A stretch of DNA of 64,000 nt, taken from positions 99,534,151 through 99,598,150 of the forward strand of contig OV884060.1 in the NCBI GenBank assembly GCA_930367215.1. Reading direction: 5' to 3'. The notes under the pieces were generated by a model that saw only the letters and a list, made by a program, of their open reading frames with translations, had not been told where the DNA came from and made no database searches. This DNA is from Pollenia angustigena (taxonomy: Eukaryota; Arthropoda; Insecta; Diptera; Polleniidae). Below are positions 1-11,000 of this stretch, piece by piece. The translations under genes and the position numbers were made by a program. Every line of letters begins with the position of its first letter. Position 1 is the stretch's first letter.

Positions 1-433
1 AAAATTTTTTTTAAATTTAAAATTTTTTTTTTTAATGTAAAATTTTTTTTTATATTTTTTTTTATCCGGAATGTTTTTTTTTTTTTTTTTTTTTGCCTCA
101 AAAGAAAGCTTATGTCTTTTCCTTTAAGGTAGTTTTGGTCGCTTTTTGGGATGCGAGTGGCTTATGTATAAAAAAAAATAATTTCTAACTCTAGACGAGG
201 GTTTTTCAATTTTTAGCATATGCAGTGTTCTTTCCCATCCATGTAACTTATTACGTATTGGTGTTAGCAAAATTTGTCCCAAGTAACTTCGATAGCAATT
301 TGATCAATATTTTGAAAAATAAAATTTTTGTTTTTTTAAAAATTTTTTTTTAAATTTAAATTTTTTTTTTTTAATGTAAAATTTTTTTTTTATATTTTTT
401 TTATATTTTATTTTTTTAATGTAAAATTTTTTT
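1..433 (-). repeat. Outer ~340-bp repeat array, left side (inverted)
   Basis: A+T-rich sequence that is the reverse complement of the units found at 5660-7240. It includes one nearly full unit (landmarks: tatccggaatg near 63, gcatatgcagtg near 217, gcaaaatttgtccc near 268) and is cut by the window edge, so the left limit of the structure is not visible. It joins the 469-bp array at about 433 at the same sequence point as the right-hand junction near 5660. No coding potential. Confidence 0.8.
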
Positions 434-2757
434 AATTTCAAAAGATTTTGTTATTCGTGCTTAATTCCCAGTTTTTATTATTGATAAAAACACTTGAAAT
501 TTATTGTTGATGGGATAAGCTATTCCTATGCATTTCACTGGTTGCTTAGGCCAGATCATCAGGAAACTTCATCCATAAAGGTTTTAGACAAACTAAAGAT
601 ATTAAACCAAATAAAACTGTTAAACGTATAAGAATTACAGCAACAGTTCTACTTGTAACAATATCAAAGTTTAAACAAAACACATCAACAATAAACAACA
701 GTGGGTTCATCTCATCTTACATTTCCCCACTACAATTAGTTGAAATTCTCTCAACATTAATTGTAGTTGTAAGTAGGTTAAGAAAAACAAAATGAAAAAA
801 ACAACAACTTACAAAAGATGTTGTCAATTAAGTGTTTTTTAGGCCGTGCACTGCCTGTTTATTATCAAAAAGTAATTTCAATTTTTGGGAATACAAAATT
901 TTAATTTCAAAAGATTTTGTTATTCGTGCTTAATTCCCAGTTTTTATTATTGATAAAAACACTTGAAATTTATTGTTGATGGGATAAGCTATTCCTATGC
1001 ATTTCACTGGTTGCTTAGGCCAGATCATCAGGAAATTTCATCCATAAAGGTTTTAGACAAACTAAAGATATTAAACCAAATAAAACTGTTAAACGTATAA
1101 GAATTACAGCAACAGTTCTACTTGTAACAATATCAAAGTTTAAACAAAACACATCAACAATAAACAACAGTGGGTTCATCTCATCTTACATTTCCCCACT
1201 ACAATTAGTTGAAATTCTCTCAACATTAATTGTAGTTGTAAGTAGGTTAAGAAAAACAAAATGAAAAAAACAACAACTTACAAAAGATGTTGTCAATTAA
1301 GTGTTTTTTAGGCCGTGCACTGCCTGTTTATTATCAAAAAGTAATTTCAATTTTTGGGAATACAAAATTTTAATTTCAAAAGATTTTGTTATTCGTGCTT
1401 AATTCCCAGTTTTTATTATTGATAAAAACACTTGAAATTTATTGTTGATGGGATAAGCTATTCCTATGCATTTCACTGGTTGCTTAGGCCAGATCATCAG
1501 GAAACTTCATCCATAAAGGTTTTAGACAAACTAAAGATATTAAACCAAATAAAACTGTTAAACGTATAAGAATTACAGCAACAGTTCTACTTGTAACAAT
1601 ATCAAAGTTTAAACAAAACACATCAACAATAAACAACAGTGGGTTCATCTCATCTTACATTTCCCCACTACAATTAGTTGAAATTCTCTCAACATTAATT
1701 GTAGTTGTAAGTAGGTTAAGAAAAACAAAATGAAAAAAACAACAACTTACAAAAGATGTTGTCAATTAAGTGTTTTTTAGGCCGTGCACTGCCTGTTTAT
1801 TATCAAAAAGTAATTTCAATTTTTGGGAATACAAAATTTTAATTTCAAAAGATTTTGTTATTCGTGCTTAATTCCCAGTTTTTATTATTGATAAAAACAC
1901 TTGAAATTTATTGTTGATGGGATAAGCTATTCCTATGCATTTCACTGGTTGCTTAGGCCAGATCATCAGGAAACTTCATCCATAAAGGTTTTAGACAAAC
2001 TAAAGATATTAAACCAAATAAAACTGTTAAACGTATAAGAATTACAGCAACAGTTCTACTTGTAACAATATCAAAGTTTAAACAAAACACATCAACAATA
2101 AACAACAGTGGGTTCATCTCATCTTACATTTCCCCACTACAATTAGTTGAAATTCTCTCAACATTAATTGTAGTTGTAAGTAGGTTAAGAAAAACAAAAT
2201 GAAAAAAACAACAACTTACAAAAGATGTTGTCAATTAAGTGTTTTTTAGGCCGTGCACTGCCTGTTTATTATCAAAAAGTAATTTCAATTTTTGGGAATA
2301 CAAAATTTTAATTTCAAAAGATTTTGTTATTCGTGCCTAATTCCCAGTTTTTATTATTGATAAAAACACTTGAAATTTATTGTTGATGGGATAAGCTATT
2401 CCTATGCATTTCACTGGTTGCTTAGGCCAGATCATCAGGAAACTTCATCCATAAAGGTTTTAGACAAACTAAAGATATTAAACCAAATAAAACTGTTAAA
2501 CGTATAAGAATTACAGCAACAGTTCTACTTGTAACAATATCAAAGTTTAAACAAAACACATCAACAATAAACAACAGTGGGTTCATCTCATCTTACATTT
2601 CCCCACTACAATTAGTTGAAATTCTCTCAACATTAATTGTAGTTGTAAGTAGGTTAAGAAAAACAAAATGAAAAAAACAACAACTTACAAAAGATGTTGT
2701 CAATTAAGTGTTTTTTAGGCCGTGCACTGCCTGTTTATTATCAAAAAGTAATTTCAA
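434..2757 (-). repeat. 469-bp tandem array, left arm (5 units)
   Basis: Units start at 434, 903, 1372, 1841 and 2310, spaced exactly 469 bp; the last stops about 20 bp short at the symmetry centre. Units are almost identical, with a few private changes (a C-to-T near 1035, a T-to-C near 2336), so they are not a copy-paste read artefact. Each contains the internal hairpin ctacaattagttga/tcaacattaattgtag and, on the minus strand, a hammerhead-like motif. No long ORF. Strand is given relative to the ribozyme motif. Confidence 0.95.
522..567 (-). ncRNA. Hammerhead-like ribozyme motif in each 469-bp unit (left arm)
   Basis: Minus-strand copy of the motif described at 3179-3224, with CTGATGA at 562-556. 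Further left-arm copies lie at 991-1036, 1460-1505, 1929-1974 and 2398-2443. In the second unit a change near 1035 turns stem I GUUUC into AUUUC on the motif strand, replacing a G-U wobble with an A-U pair, so the helix is kept. Eleven motif copies are present in the two arms together. Confidence 0.55.
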
Positions 2758-5659
2758 TTATCCCATCAACAATAAATTTCAAGTGTTTTTATCAATAATA
2801 AAAACTGGGAATTAAGCACGAATAACAAAATCTTTTGAAATTAAAATTTTGTATTCCCAAAAATTGAAATTACTTTTTGATAATAAACAGGCAGTGCACG
2901 GCCTAAAAAACACTTAATTGACAACATCTTTTGTAAGTTGTTGTTTTTTTTCATTTTGTTTTTCTTAACCTACTTACAACTACAATTAATGTTGAGAGAA
3001 TTTCAACTAATTGTAGTGGGGAAATGTAAGATGAGATGAACCCACTGTTGTTTATTGTTGATGTGTTTTGTTTAAACTTTGATATTGTTACAAGTAGAAC
3101 TGTTGCTGTAATTCTTATACGTTTAACAGTTTTATTTGGTTTAATATCTTTAGTTTGTCTAAAACCTTTATGGATGAAGTTTCCTGATGATCTGGCCTAA
3201 GCAACCAGTGAAATGCATAGGAATAGCTTATCCCATCAACAATAAATTTCAAGTGTTTTTATCAATAATAAAAACTGGGAATTAAGCACGAATAACAAAA
3301 TCTTTTGAAATTAAAATTTTGTATTCCCAAAAATTGAAATTACTTTTTGATAATAAACAGGCAGTGCACGGCCTAAAAAACACTTAATTGACAACATCTT
3401 TTGTAAGTTGTTGTTTTTTTTCATTTTGTTTTTCTTAACCTACTTACAACTACAATTAATGTTGAGAGAATTTCAACTAATTGTAGTGGGGAAATGTAAG
3501 ATGAGATGAACCCACTGTTGTTTATTGTTGATGTGTTTTGTTTAAACTTTGATATTGTTACAAGTAGAACTGTTGCTGTAATTCTTATACGTTTAACAGT
3601 TTTATTTGGTTTAATATCTTTAGTTTGTCTAAAACCTTTATGGATGAAGTTTCCTGATGATCTGGCCTAAGCAACCAGTGAAATGCATAGGAATAGCTTA
3701 TCCCATCAACAATAAATTTCAAGTGTTTTTATCAATAATAAAAACTGGGAATTAAGCACGAATAACAAAATCTTTTGAAATTAAAATTTTGTATTCCCAA
3801 AAATTGAAATTACTTTTTGATAATAAACAGGCAGTGCACGGCCTAAAAAACACTTAATTGACAACATCTTTTGTAAGTTGTTGTTTTTTTCATTTTGTTT
3901 TTCTTAACCTACTTACAACTACAATTAATGTTGAGAGAATTTCAACTAATTGTAGTGGGGAAATGTAAGATGAGATGAACCCACTGTTGTTTATTGTTGA
4001 TGTGTTTTGTTTAAACTTTGATATTGTTACAAGTAGAACTGTTGCTGTAATTCTTATACGTTTAACAGTTTTATTTGGTTTAATATCTTTAGTTTGTCTA
4101 AAACCTTTATGGATGAAGTTTCCTGATGATCTGGCCTAAGCAACCAGTGAAATGCATAGGAATAGCTTATCCCATCAACAATAAATTTCAAGTGTTTTTA
4201 TCAATAATAAAAACTGGGAATTAAGCACGAATAACAAAATCTTTTGAAATTAAAATTTTGTATTCCCAAAAATTGAAATTACTTTTTGATAATAAACAGG
4301 CAGTGCACGGCCTAAAAAACACTTAATTGACAACATCTTTTGTAAGTTGTTGTTTTTTTTCATTTTGTTTTTCTTAACCTACTTACAACTACAATTAATG
4401 TTGAGAGAATTTCAACTAATTGTAGTGGGGAAATGTAAGATGAGATGAACCCACTGTTGTTTATTGTTGATGTGTTTTGTTTAAACTTTGATATTGTTAC
4501 AAGTAGAACTGTTGCTGTAATTCTTATACGTTTAACAGTTTTATTTGGTTTAATATCTTTAGTTTGTCTAAAACCTTTATGGATGAAGTTTCCTGATGAT
4601 CTGGCCTAAGCAACCAGTGAAATGCATAGGAATAGCTTATCCCATCAACAATAAATTTCAAGTGTTTTTATCAATAATAAAAACTGGGAATTAAGCACGA
4701 ATAACAAAATCTTTTGAAATTAAAATTTTGTATTCCCAAAAATTGAAATTACTTTTTGATAATAAACAGGCAGTGCACGGCCTAAAAAACACTTAATTGA
4801 CAACATCTTTTGTAAGTTGTTGTTTTTTTCATTTTGTTTTTCTTAACCTACTTACAACTACAATTAATGTTGAGAGAATTTCAACTAATTGTAGTGGGGA
4901 AATGTAAGATGAGATGAACCCACTGTTGTTTATTGTTGATGTGTTTTGTTTAAACTTTGATATTGTTACAAGTAGAACTGTTGCTGTAATTCTTATACGT
5001 TTAACAGTTTTATTTGGTTTAATATCTTTAGTTTGTCTAAAACCTTTATGGATGAAGTTTCCTGATGATCTGGCCTAAGCAACCAGTGAAATGCATAGGA
5101 ATAGCTTATCCCATCAACAATAAATTTCAAGTGTTTTTATCAATAATAAAAACTGGGAATTAAGCACGAATAACAAAATCTTTTGAAATTAAAATTTTGT
5201 ATTCCCAAAAATTGAAATTACTTTTTGATAATAAACAGGCAGTGCACGGCCTAAAAAACACTTAATTGACAACATCTTTTGTAAGTTGTTGTTTTTTTCA
5301 TTTTGTTTTTCTTAACCTACTTACAACTACAATTAATGTTGAGAGAATTTCAACTAATTGTAGTGGGGAAATGTAAGATGAGATGAACCCACTGTTGTTT
5401 ATTGTTGATGTGTTTTGTTTAAACTTTGATATTGTTACAAGTAGAACTGTTGCTATAATTCTTATACGTTTAACAGTTTTATTTGGTTTAATATCTTTAG
5501 TTTGTCTAAAACCTTTATGGATGAAGTTTCCTGATGATCTGGCCTAAGCAACCAGTGAAATGCATAGGAATAGCTTATCCCATCAACAATAAATTTCAAG
5601 TGTTTTTATCAATAATAAAAACTGGGAATTAAGCACGAATAACAAAATCTTTTGAAATT
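2758..5659 (+). repeat. 469-bp tandem array, right arm (6 full units plus a partial)
   Basis: The reverse complement of the left-arm unit, repeated with starts (tcccatcaac) at 2761, 3231, 3701, 4170, 4640, 5109 and a final partial from 5578. Spacing is 469-470 bp; the 1-bp difference comes from a T-run of 7 or 8. The centre near 2757 is asymmetric: the left unit ends at gtaatttcaa while the right arm starts mid-unit at ttatcccatc, sharing only tta. Together the arms can fold into a hairpin of more than 2 kb, like foldback elements. A private change (ctgtaattc to ctataattc) lies near 5453. Confidence 0.95.
3179..3224 (+). ncRNA. Hammerhead-like ribozyme motif in each 469-bp unit (right arm)
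   Basis: Seen: GTTTC, CTGATGA (3184-3190), T, CTGG, a 9-nt loop, CCAG, T, GAAA (3210-3213), the palindrome ATGCAT (3213-3218), A, GGAAT. This fits a minimal type I hammerhead: stem I GUUUC/GGAAU with two G-U pairs, stem II CUGG/CCAG behind a U-U mismatch, the conserved CUGAUGA and GAAA boxes, and predicted cleavage after A3219. Stem III is self-complementary, as in hammerheads that work as dimers. The same motif starts at 3649, 4118, 4588, 5057 and 5526. Known relatives occur in newt, schistosome and cave-cricket satellites, Penelope-like elements and retrozymes. Activity is inferred; the U-U mismatch and short stems weaken it. Confidence 0.55.
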
Positions 5660-7240
5660 AAAAAAATTTTACATTAAAAAAAAAATTTTAAATTTAAAAA
5701 AAATTTTTTAAAAAAACAAAAATTTTATTTTTCAAAATATTGATCAAATTGCTATCGAAGTTACTTGGGACAAATTTTGCTAACACCAATACGTAATAAG
5801 TTACATGGATGGGAAAGAACACTGCATATGCTAAAAATTGAAAAACCCTCGTCTAGAGTTAGAAATTATTTTTTTTTATACATAAGCCACTCGCATCCCA
5901 AAAAGCGACCAAAACTACCTTAAAGGAAAAGACATAAGCTTTCTTTTGAGGCAAAAAAAAAAAAAAAACATTCCGGATAAAAAAAAAATTTTACATTAAA
6001 AAAAAAAATTTTAAATTTAAAAAAAAAGTTTTAAAAAATTTTTTAAAAAAACAAAAATTTTATTTTTCAAAATATTGATCAAATTGCTATCGAAGTTACT
6101 TGGGACAAATTTTGCTAACACCAATACGTAATAAGTTACATGGATGGAAAAGAACACTGCATATGCTAAAAATTTAAAAACCCTCGTCTAGAGTTAGAAA
6201 TTATTTTTTTTTATACATAAGCCACTCGCATCCCAAAAAGCGACCAAAACTACCTTAAAGGAAAAGACATAAGCTTTCTTTTAAGCAAAAAAAAAAAAAA
6301 AAAAACATTCCGGATAAAAAAAATATATAAAAAAAAAATTTTACATTAAAAAAAAATTTTAAATTTAAAAAAAAAGTTTTAAAAAACAAATTTTGCTAAC
6401 ACCAATACGTAATAAGTTACATGGATGGAAAAGAACACTGCATATGCTAAAAATTGAAAAACCCTCGTCTAGAGTTAGAAATTATTTTTTTTTATACATA
6501 AGCCACTCGCATCCCAAAAAGCGACCAAAACTACCTTAAAGGAAAAGACATAAGCTTTCTTTTGAGCAAAAAAAAAAAAACATTCCGGATAAAAAAAAAA
6601 AATATAAAAAAAAAATTTTACATTAAAAAAAATTTTTAAATTTAAAAAAAAAGTTTTAAAAAATTTTTTAAAAAAACAAAAATTTTATTTTTCAAAATAT
6701 TGATCAAATTGCTATCGAAGTTACTTGGGACAAATTTTGCTAACACCAATACGTAATAAGTTACATGGATGGAAAAGAACACTGCATATGCTAAAAATTG
6801 AAAAACCCTCGTCTAGAGTTAGAAATTATTTTTTTTTATACATAAGCCACTCGCATCCCAAAAAGCGACCAAAACTACCTTAAAGGAAAAGACATAAGCT
6901 TTCTTTTGAGGCAAAAAAAAAAAAAAAAAAAAACATTCCGGATAAAAAAAAATATAAAAAAAAATTTTACATTAAAAAAAAAAATTTTAAATTTAAAAAA
7001 AATTTTTTAAAAAAACAAAAATTTTATTTTTCAAAATATTGATCAAATTGCTATCGAAGTTACTTGGGACAAATTTTGCTAACACCAATACGTAATAAGT
7101 TACATGGATGGGAAAGAACACTGCATATGCTAAAAATTGAAAAACCCTCGTCTAGAGTTAGAAATTATTTTTTTTTATACATAAGCCGCATGCATCCCAA
7201 AAAGGGACCAAAACTACCTTAAAGGAAAAGACATCAGACA
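5660..7240 (+). repeat. Outer ~340-bp repeat array, right side (5 units)
   Basis: Tandem units each containing caaattttgctaacacc (starts 5771, 6106, 6387, 6731, 7070), gcatatgctaaaaattg, cataagccactcgcatccc and cattccggat, joined by long A or T runs. Spacing is 335-344 bp, with one shortened interval of 281 bp where a unit lost its gctatcgaagttacttggg segment. It mirrors the inverted copy at 1-433. No coding potential. Confidence 0.9.
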
Positions 7241-7535
7241 TCAAAAACAAAAAAATTTTTTTTCAAAAGATGGATCAACTAGCTATCGAAGCTACTTGGG
7301 ACAAATTTTGCTAACACCAATAGGTAATAAGTAACATGGATAAGAAAGAACACCTGTATGGCCAAAATGTCAAATTTTGACCCCCACTAACTCAGAAACT
7401 TTTAGACCGATCTTGCTGAAAATTTGTGTCTAAACTACTATCCAATAGGACTAACCTTGGTGCAAATTTCATCCAAATCGAAAGACATCGATTTCAAAAT
7501 TGGGTCACTTGACATGAAATCCCCCATATATATAT
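7241..7535 (+). repeat. Diverged outer-repeat copy with flanking dispersed repeat
   Basis: From 7245 to about 7351 the sequence is a diverged copy of the outer unit (tagctatcgaagctacttgg; taacaccaataggtaataag). It continues into a block with agaaacttttagaccgatc and gaaatcccccatata ending in a (TA)n run at 7525-7540. This may be the original element edge from which the inner array grew. Confidence 0.6.
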
Positions 7536-7539
7536 ATAT

Positions 7540-8040
7540 ATTTTTTTTTTTTTACTCAAACATAAATAAATTGAGAAATTTTCCAAAATAAAATTTTTCA
7601 AAGCTTAATAAATATAAAATTCTATATGATGGAGTTACTAAAAATATGATTTATAAAAGCTTGAAGTTTTCTTTCCTAAAAATAGTCTTTTGAATTGTAT
7701 TTTAAGTAAAATTTGTATGAAAATTTTGCCTCAAAACACATCTCAAACTTATTTTATTTTTTATAAATACGGCAGATTATGTTTTAATACTAACAACATT
7801 TTAAGTTTTGTAGAGAAATCTTTCAAGAAATATTTAATTTGGAAATTGGCTCTTAACGGAATTTTTAACACATCATGTGAAAGATATTTCGAAGTAGTTT
7901 CTATTAATACTAGTACTTCTTTGATCCAGTTTTCACCTAAAATGCAGTTGTTGGGTAACACTTGCGCAGAAATAAAGTTTAATGATCGAAAAACATAATT
8001 TTAAAGAAATCTGGCGTGACTTTTATGTGTCAAAAGTTTA
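7540..8040 (+). repeat. Dispersed repeat R4, copy 1
   Basis: About 500 bp matching 32611-32938 and 33683-33700 in order (landmarks: attgagaaattttccaaaat, tctatatgatgga, agtcttttgaattgtattt, tttgcctcaaaacaca, cttttatgtgtca). Copy 2 is interrupted by a TIR element. The open frame inside (7690-7998) looks incidental because the second copy does not preserve it. The 580-bp array begins directly at its right end. Confidence 0.7.
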
Positions 8041-11000
8041 AGGATTGATGTTTGACTAATGACGTCAGCAGTCGTCGATGGCTGCGAGTGTTAAACGGCA
8101 AGCCCTCTGAGGAGATTGAGTGGTTGCAATCGAAACATGTCAGGGTAACCTGTCCGTAAAAACGCCTGGGTTCGAGCCCATATTGAGTCAAGAATGAAAA
8201 ATTATCAGTAAATTTTAATTAATTTTCATGTTGTAAAATTCCTTTCTTCATAAAAATAATTTAATGAAAATTAAATTTGATGAACTTAAGCCTAATTAAA
8301 AATATTAAAAATTTGGATTAAAAACCATAAATAGTTCAACAAAATAACCACAATACTAATTATTGTTAAAGCTAAGGCACGAGCTCTATGTTTGCATTTG
8401 TCCTTCAAGTTGTGCTGAAAATGTCAGCAAGAAAAAGAAAGACAAAAAAAAAAAAAAAAAATTAAAAAAACAAAGCAAAATATGTACTTTGAACTTCAAG
8501 AAGAATTCTTGACAAAAGTACGAAAAAACAGAAGTAAAGGAAGAACATGTAAAATAAATTAAAATAGATAATCATTCAAAGCAAATTTCGATCTACCAAA
8601 GGTTAAATACAATTTGGTTTAAGGATTGATGTTTGACTAATGACATCAGCAGTCGTCGATGGCTGCGAGTGTTAAACGGCAAGCCCTCTGAGGAGATTGA
8701 GTGGTTGCAATCGAAACATGTCAGGGTAACCTGTCCGTAAAAACGCCTGGGTTCGAGCCCATATTGAGTCAAGAATGAAAAATTATCAGTAAATTTTAAT
8801 TAATTTTCATGTTGTAAAATTCCTTTCTTCATAAAAATAATTTAATGAAAATTAAGTTTGATGAACTTAAGCCTAATTAAAAATATTAAAAAATTTGGAT
8901 TAAAAACCATAAATAGTTCAACAAAATAACCACAATACTAATTATTGTTAAAGCTAAGGCACGAGCTCTATGTTTGCATTTGTCCTTCAAGTTGTGCTGA
9001 AAATGTCAGCAAGAAAAAGAAAGACAAAAAAAAAAAAAAATTAAAAAAACAAAGCAAAATATGTACTTTGAACTTCAAGAAGAATTCTTGACAAAAGTAC
9101 GAAAAAACAGAAGTAAAGGAAGAACATGTAAAATAAATTAAAATAGATAATCATTCAAAGCAAATTTCGATCTACCAAAGGTTAAATACAATTTGGTTTA
9201 AGGATTGATGTTTGACTAATGACGTCAGCAGTCGTCGATGGCTGCGAGTGTTAAACGGCAAGCCCTCTGAGGAGATTGAGTGGTTGCAATCGAAACATGT
9301 CAGGGTAACCTGTCCGTAAAAACGCCTAGGTTCGAGCCCATATTGAGCCAAGAATGAAAAATTATCAGTAAATTTTAATTAATTTTCATGTTGTAAAATT
9401 CCTTTCTTCATAAAAATAATTTAATGAAAATTAAATTTGATGAACTTAAGCCTAATTAAAAATATTAAAAATTTGGATTAAAAACCATAAATAGTTCAAC
9501 AAAATAACCACAATACTAATTATTGTTAAAGCTAAGGCACGAGCTCTATGTTTGCATTTGTCCTTCAAGTTGTGCTGAAAATGTCAGCAAGAAAAAGAAA
9601 GACAAAAAAAAAAAAAAAAAATTAAAAAAACAAAGCAAAATATGTACTTTGAACTTCAAGAAGAATTCTTGACAAAAGTACGAAAAAACAGAAGTAAAGG
9701 AAGAACATGTAAAATAAATTAAAATAGATAATCATTCAAAGCAAATTTCGATCTACCAAAGGTTAAATACAATTTGGTTTAAGGATTGATGTTTGACTAA
9801 TGACATCAGCAGTCGTCGATGGCTGCGAGTGTTAAACGGCAAGCCCTCTGAGGAGATTGAGTGGTTGCAATCGAAACATGTCAGGGTAACCTGTCCGTAA
9901 AAACGCCTGGGTTCGAGCCCATATTGAGTCAAGAATGAAAAATTATCAGTAAATTTTAATTAATTTTCATGTTGTAAAATTCCTTTCTTCATAAAAATAA
10001 TTTAATGAAAATTAAGTTTGATGAACTTAAGCCTAATTAAAAATATTAAAAAATTTGGATTAAAAACCATAAATAGTTCAACAAAATAACCACAATACTA
10101 ATTATTGTTAAAGCTAAGGCACGAGCTCTATGTTTGCATTTGTCCTTCAAGTTGTGCTGAAAATGTCAGCAAGAAAAAGAAAGACAAAAAAAAAAAAAAA
10201 ATTAAAAAAACAAAGCAAAATATGTACTTTGAACTTCAAGAAGAATTCTTGACAAAAGTACGAAAAAACAGAAGTAAAGGAAGAACATGTAAAATAAATT
10301 AAAATAGATAATCATTCAAAGCAAATTTCGATCTACCAAAGGTTAAATACAATTTGGTTTAAGGATTGATGTTTGACTAATGACGTCAGCAGTCGTCGAT
10401 GGCTGCGAGTGTTAAACGGCAAGCCCTCTGAGGAGATTGAGTGGTTGCAATCGAAACATGTCAGGGTAACCTGTCCGTAAAAACGCCTAGGTTCGAGCCC
10501 ATATTGAGTCAAGAATGAAAAATTATCAGTAAATTTTAATTAATTTTCATGTTGTAAAATTCCTTTCTTCATAAAAATAATTTAATGAAAATTAAATTTG
10601 ATGAACTTAAGCCTAATTAAAAATATTAAAAATTTGGATTAAAAACCATAAATAGTTCAACAAAATAACCACAATACTAATTATTGTTAAAGCTAAGGCA
10701 CGAGCTCTATGTTTGCATTTGTCCTTCAAGTTGTGCTGAAAATGTCAGCAAGAAAAAGAAAGACAAAAAAAAAAAAAAAAAAAAAAAAAAATGAAAAAAA
10801 CAAAGCAAAATATGTACTTTGAACTTCAAGAAGAATTCTTGACAAAAGTACGAAAAAACAGAAGTAAAGGAAGAACATGTAAAATAAATTAAAATAGATA
10901 ATCATTCAAAGCAAATTTCGATCTACCAAAGGTTAAATACAATTTGGTTTAAGGATTGATGTTTGACTAATGACGTCAGCAGTCGTCGATGGCTGCGAGT

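Noticed and set aside
434..5659. CRISPR-like array
   Set aside because: The repeats are contiguous 469-bp units without spacers, in a eukaryotic context.
1..7351. The palindrome as a pure sequencing or assembly fold-back artefact
   Set aside because: Unit counts differ between arms and individual units carry private substitutions; not excluded, but not favoured.
8105..8190. Functional tRNA gene in the 580-bp units
   Set aside because: A B box is present but there is no acceptor stem, no anticodon arm of proper form and a weak A box.
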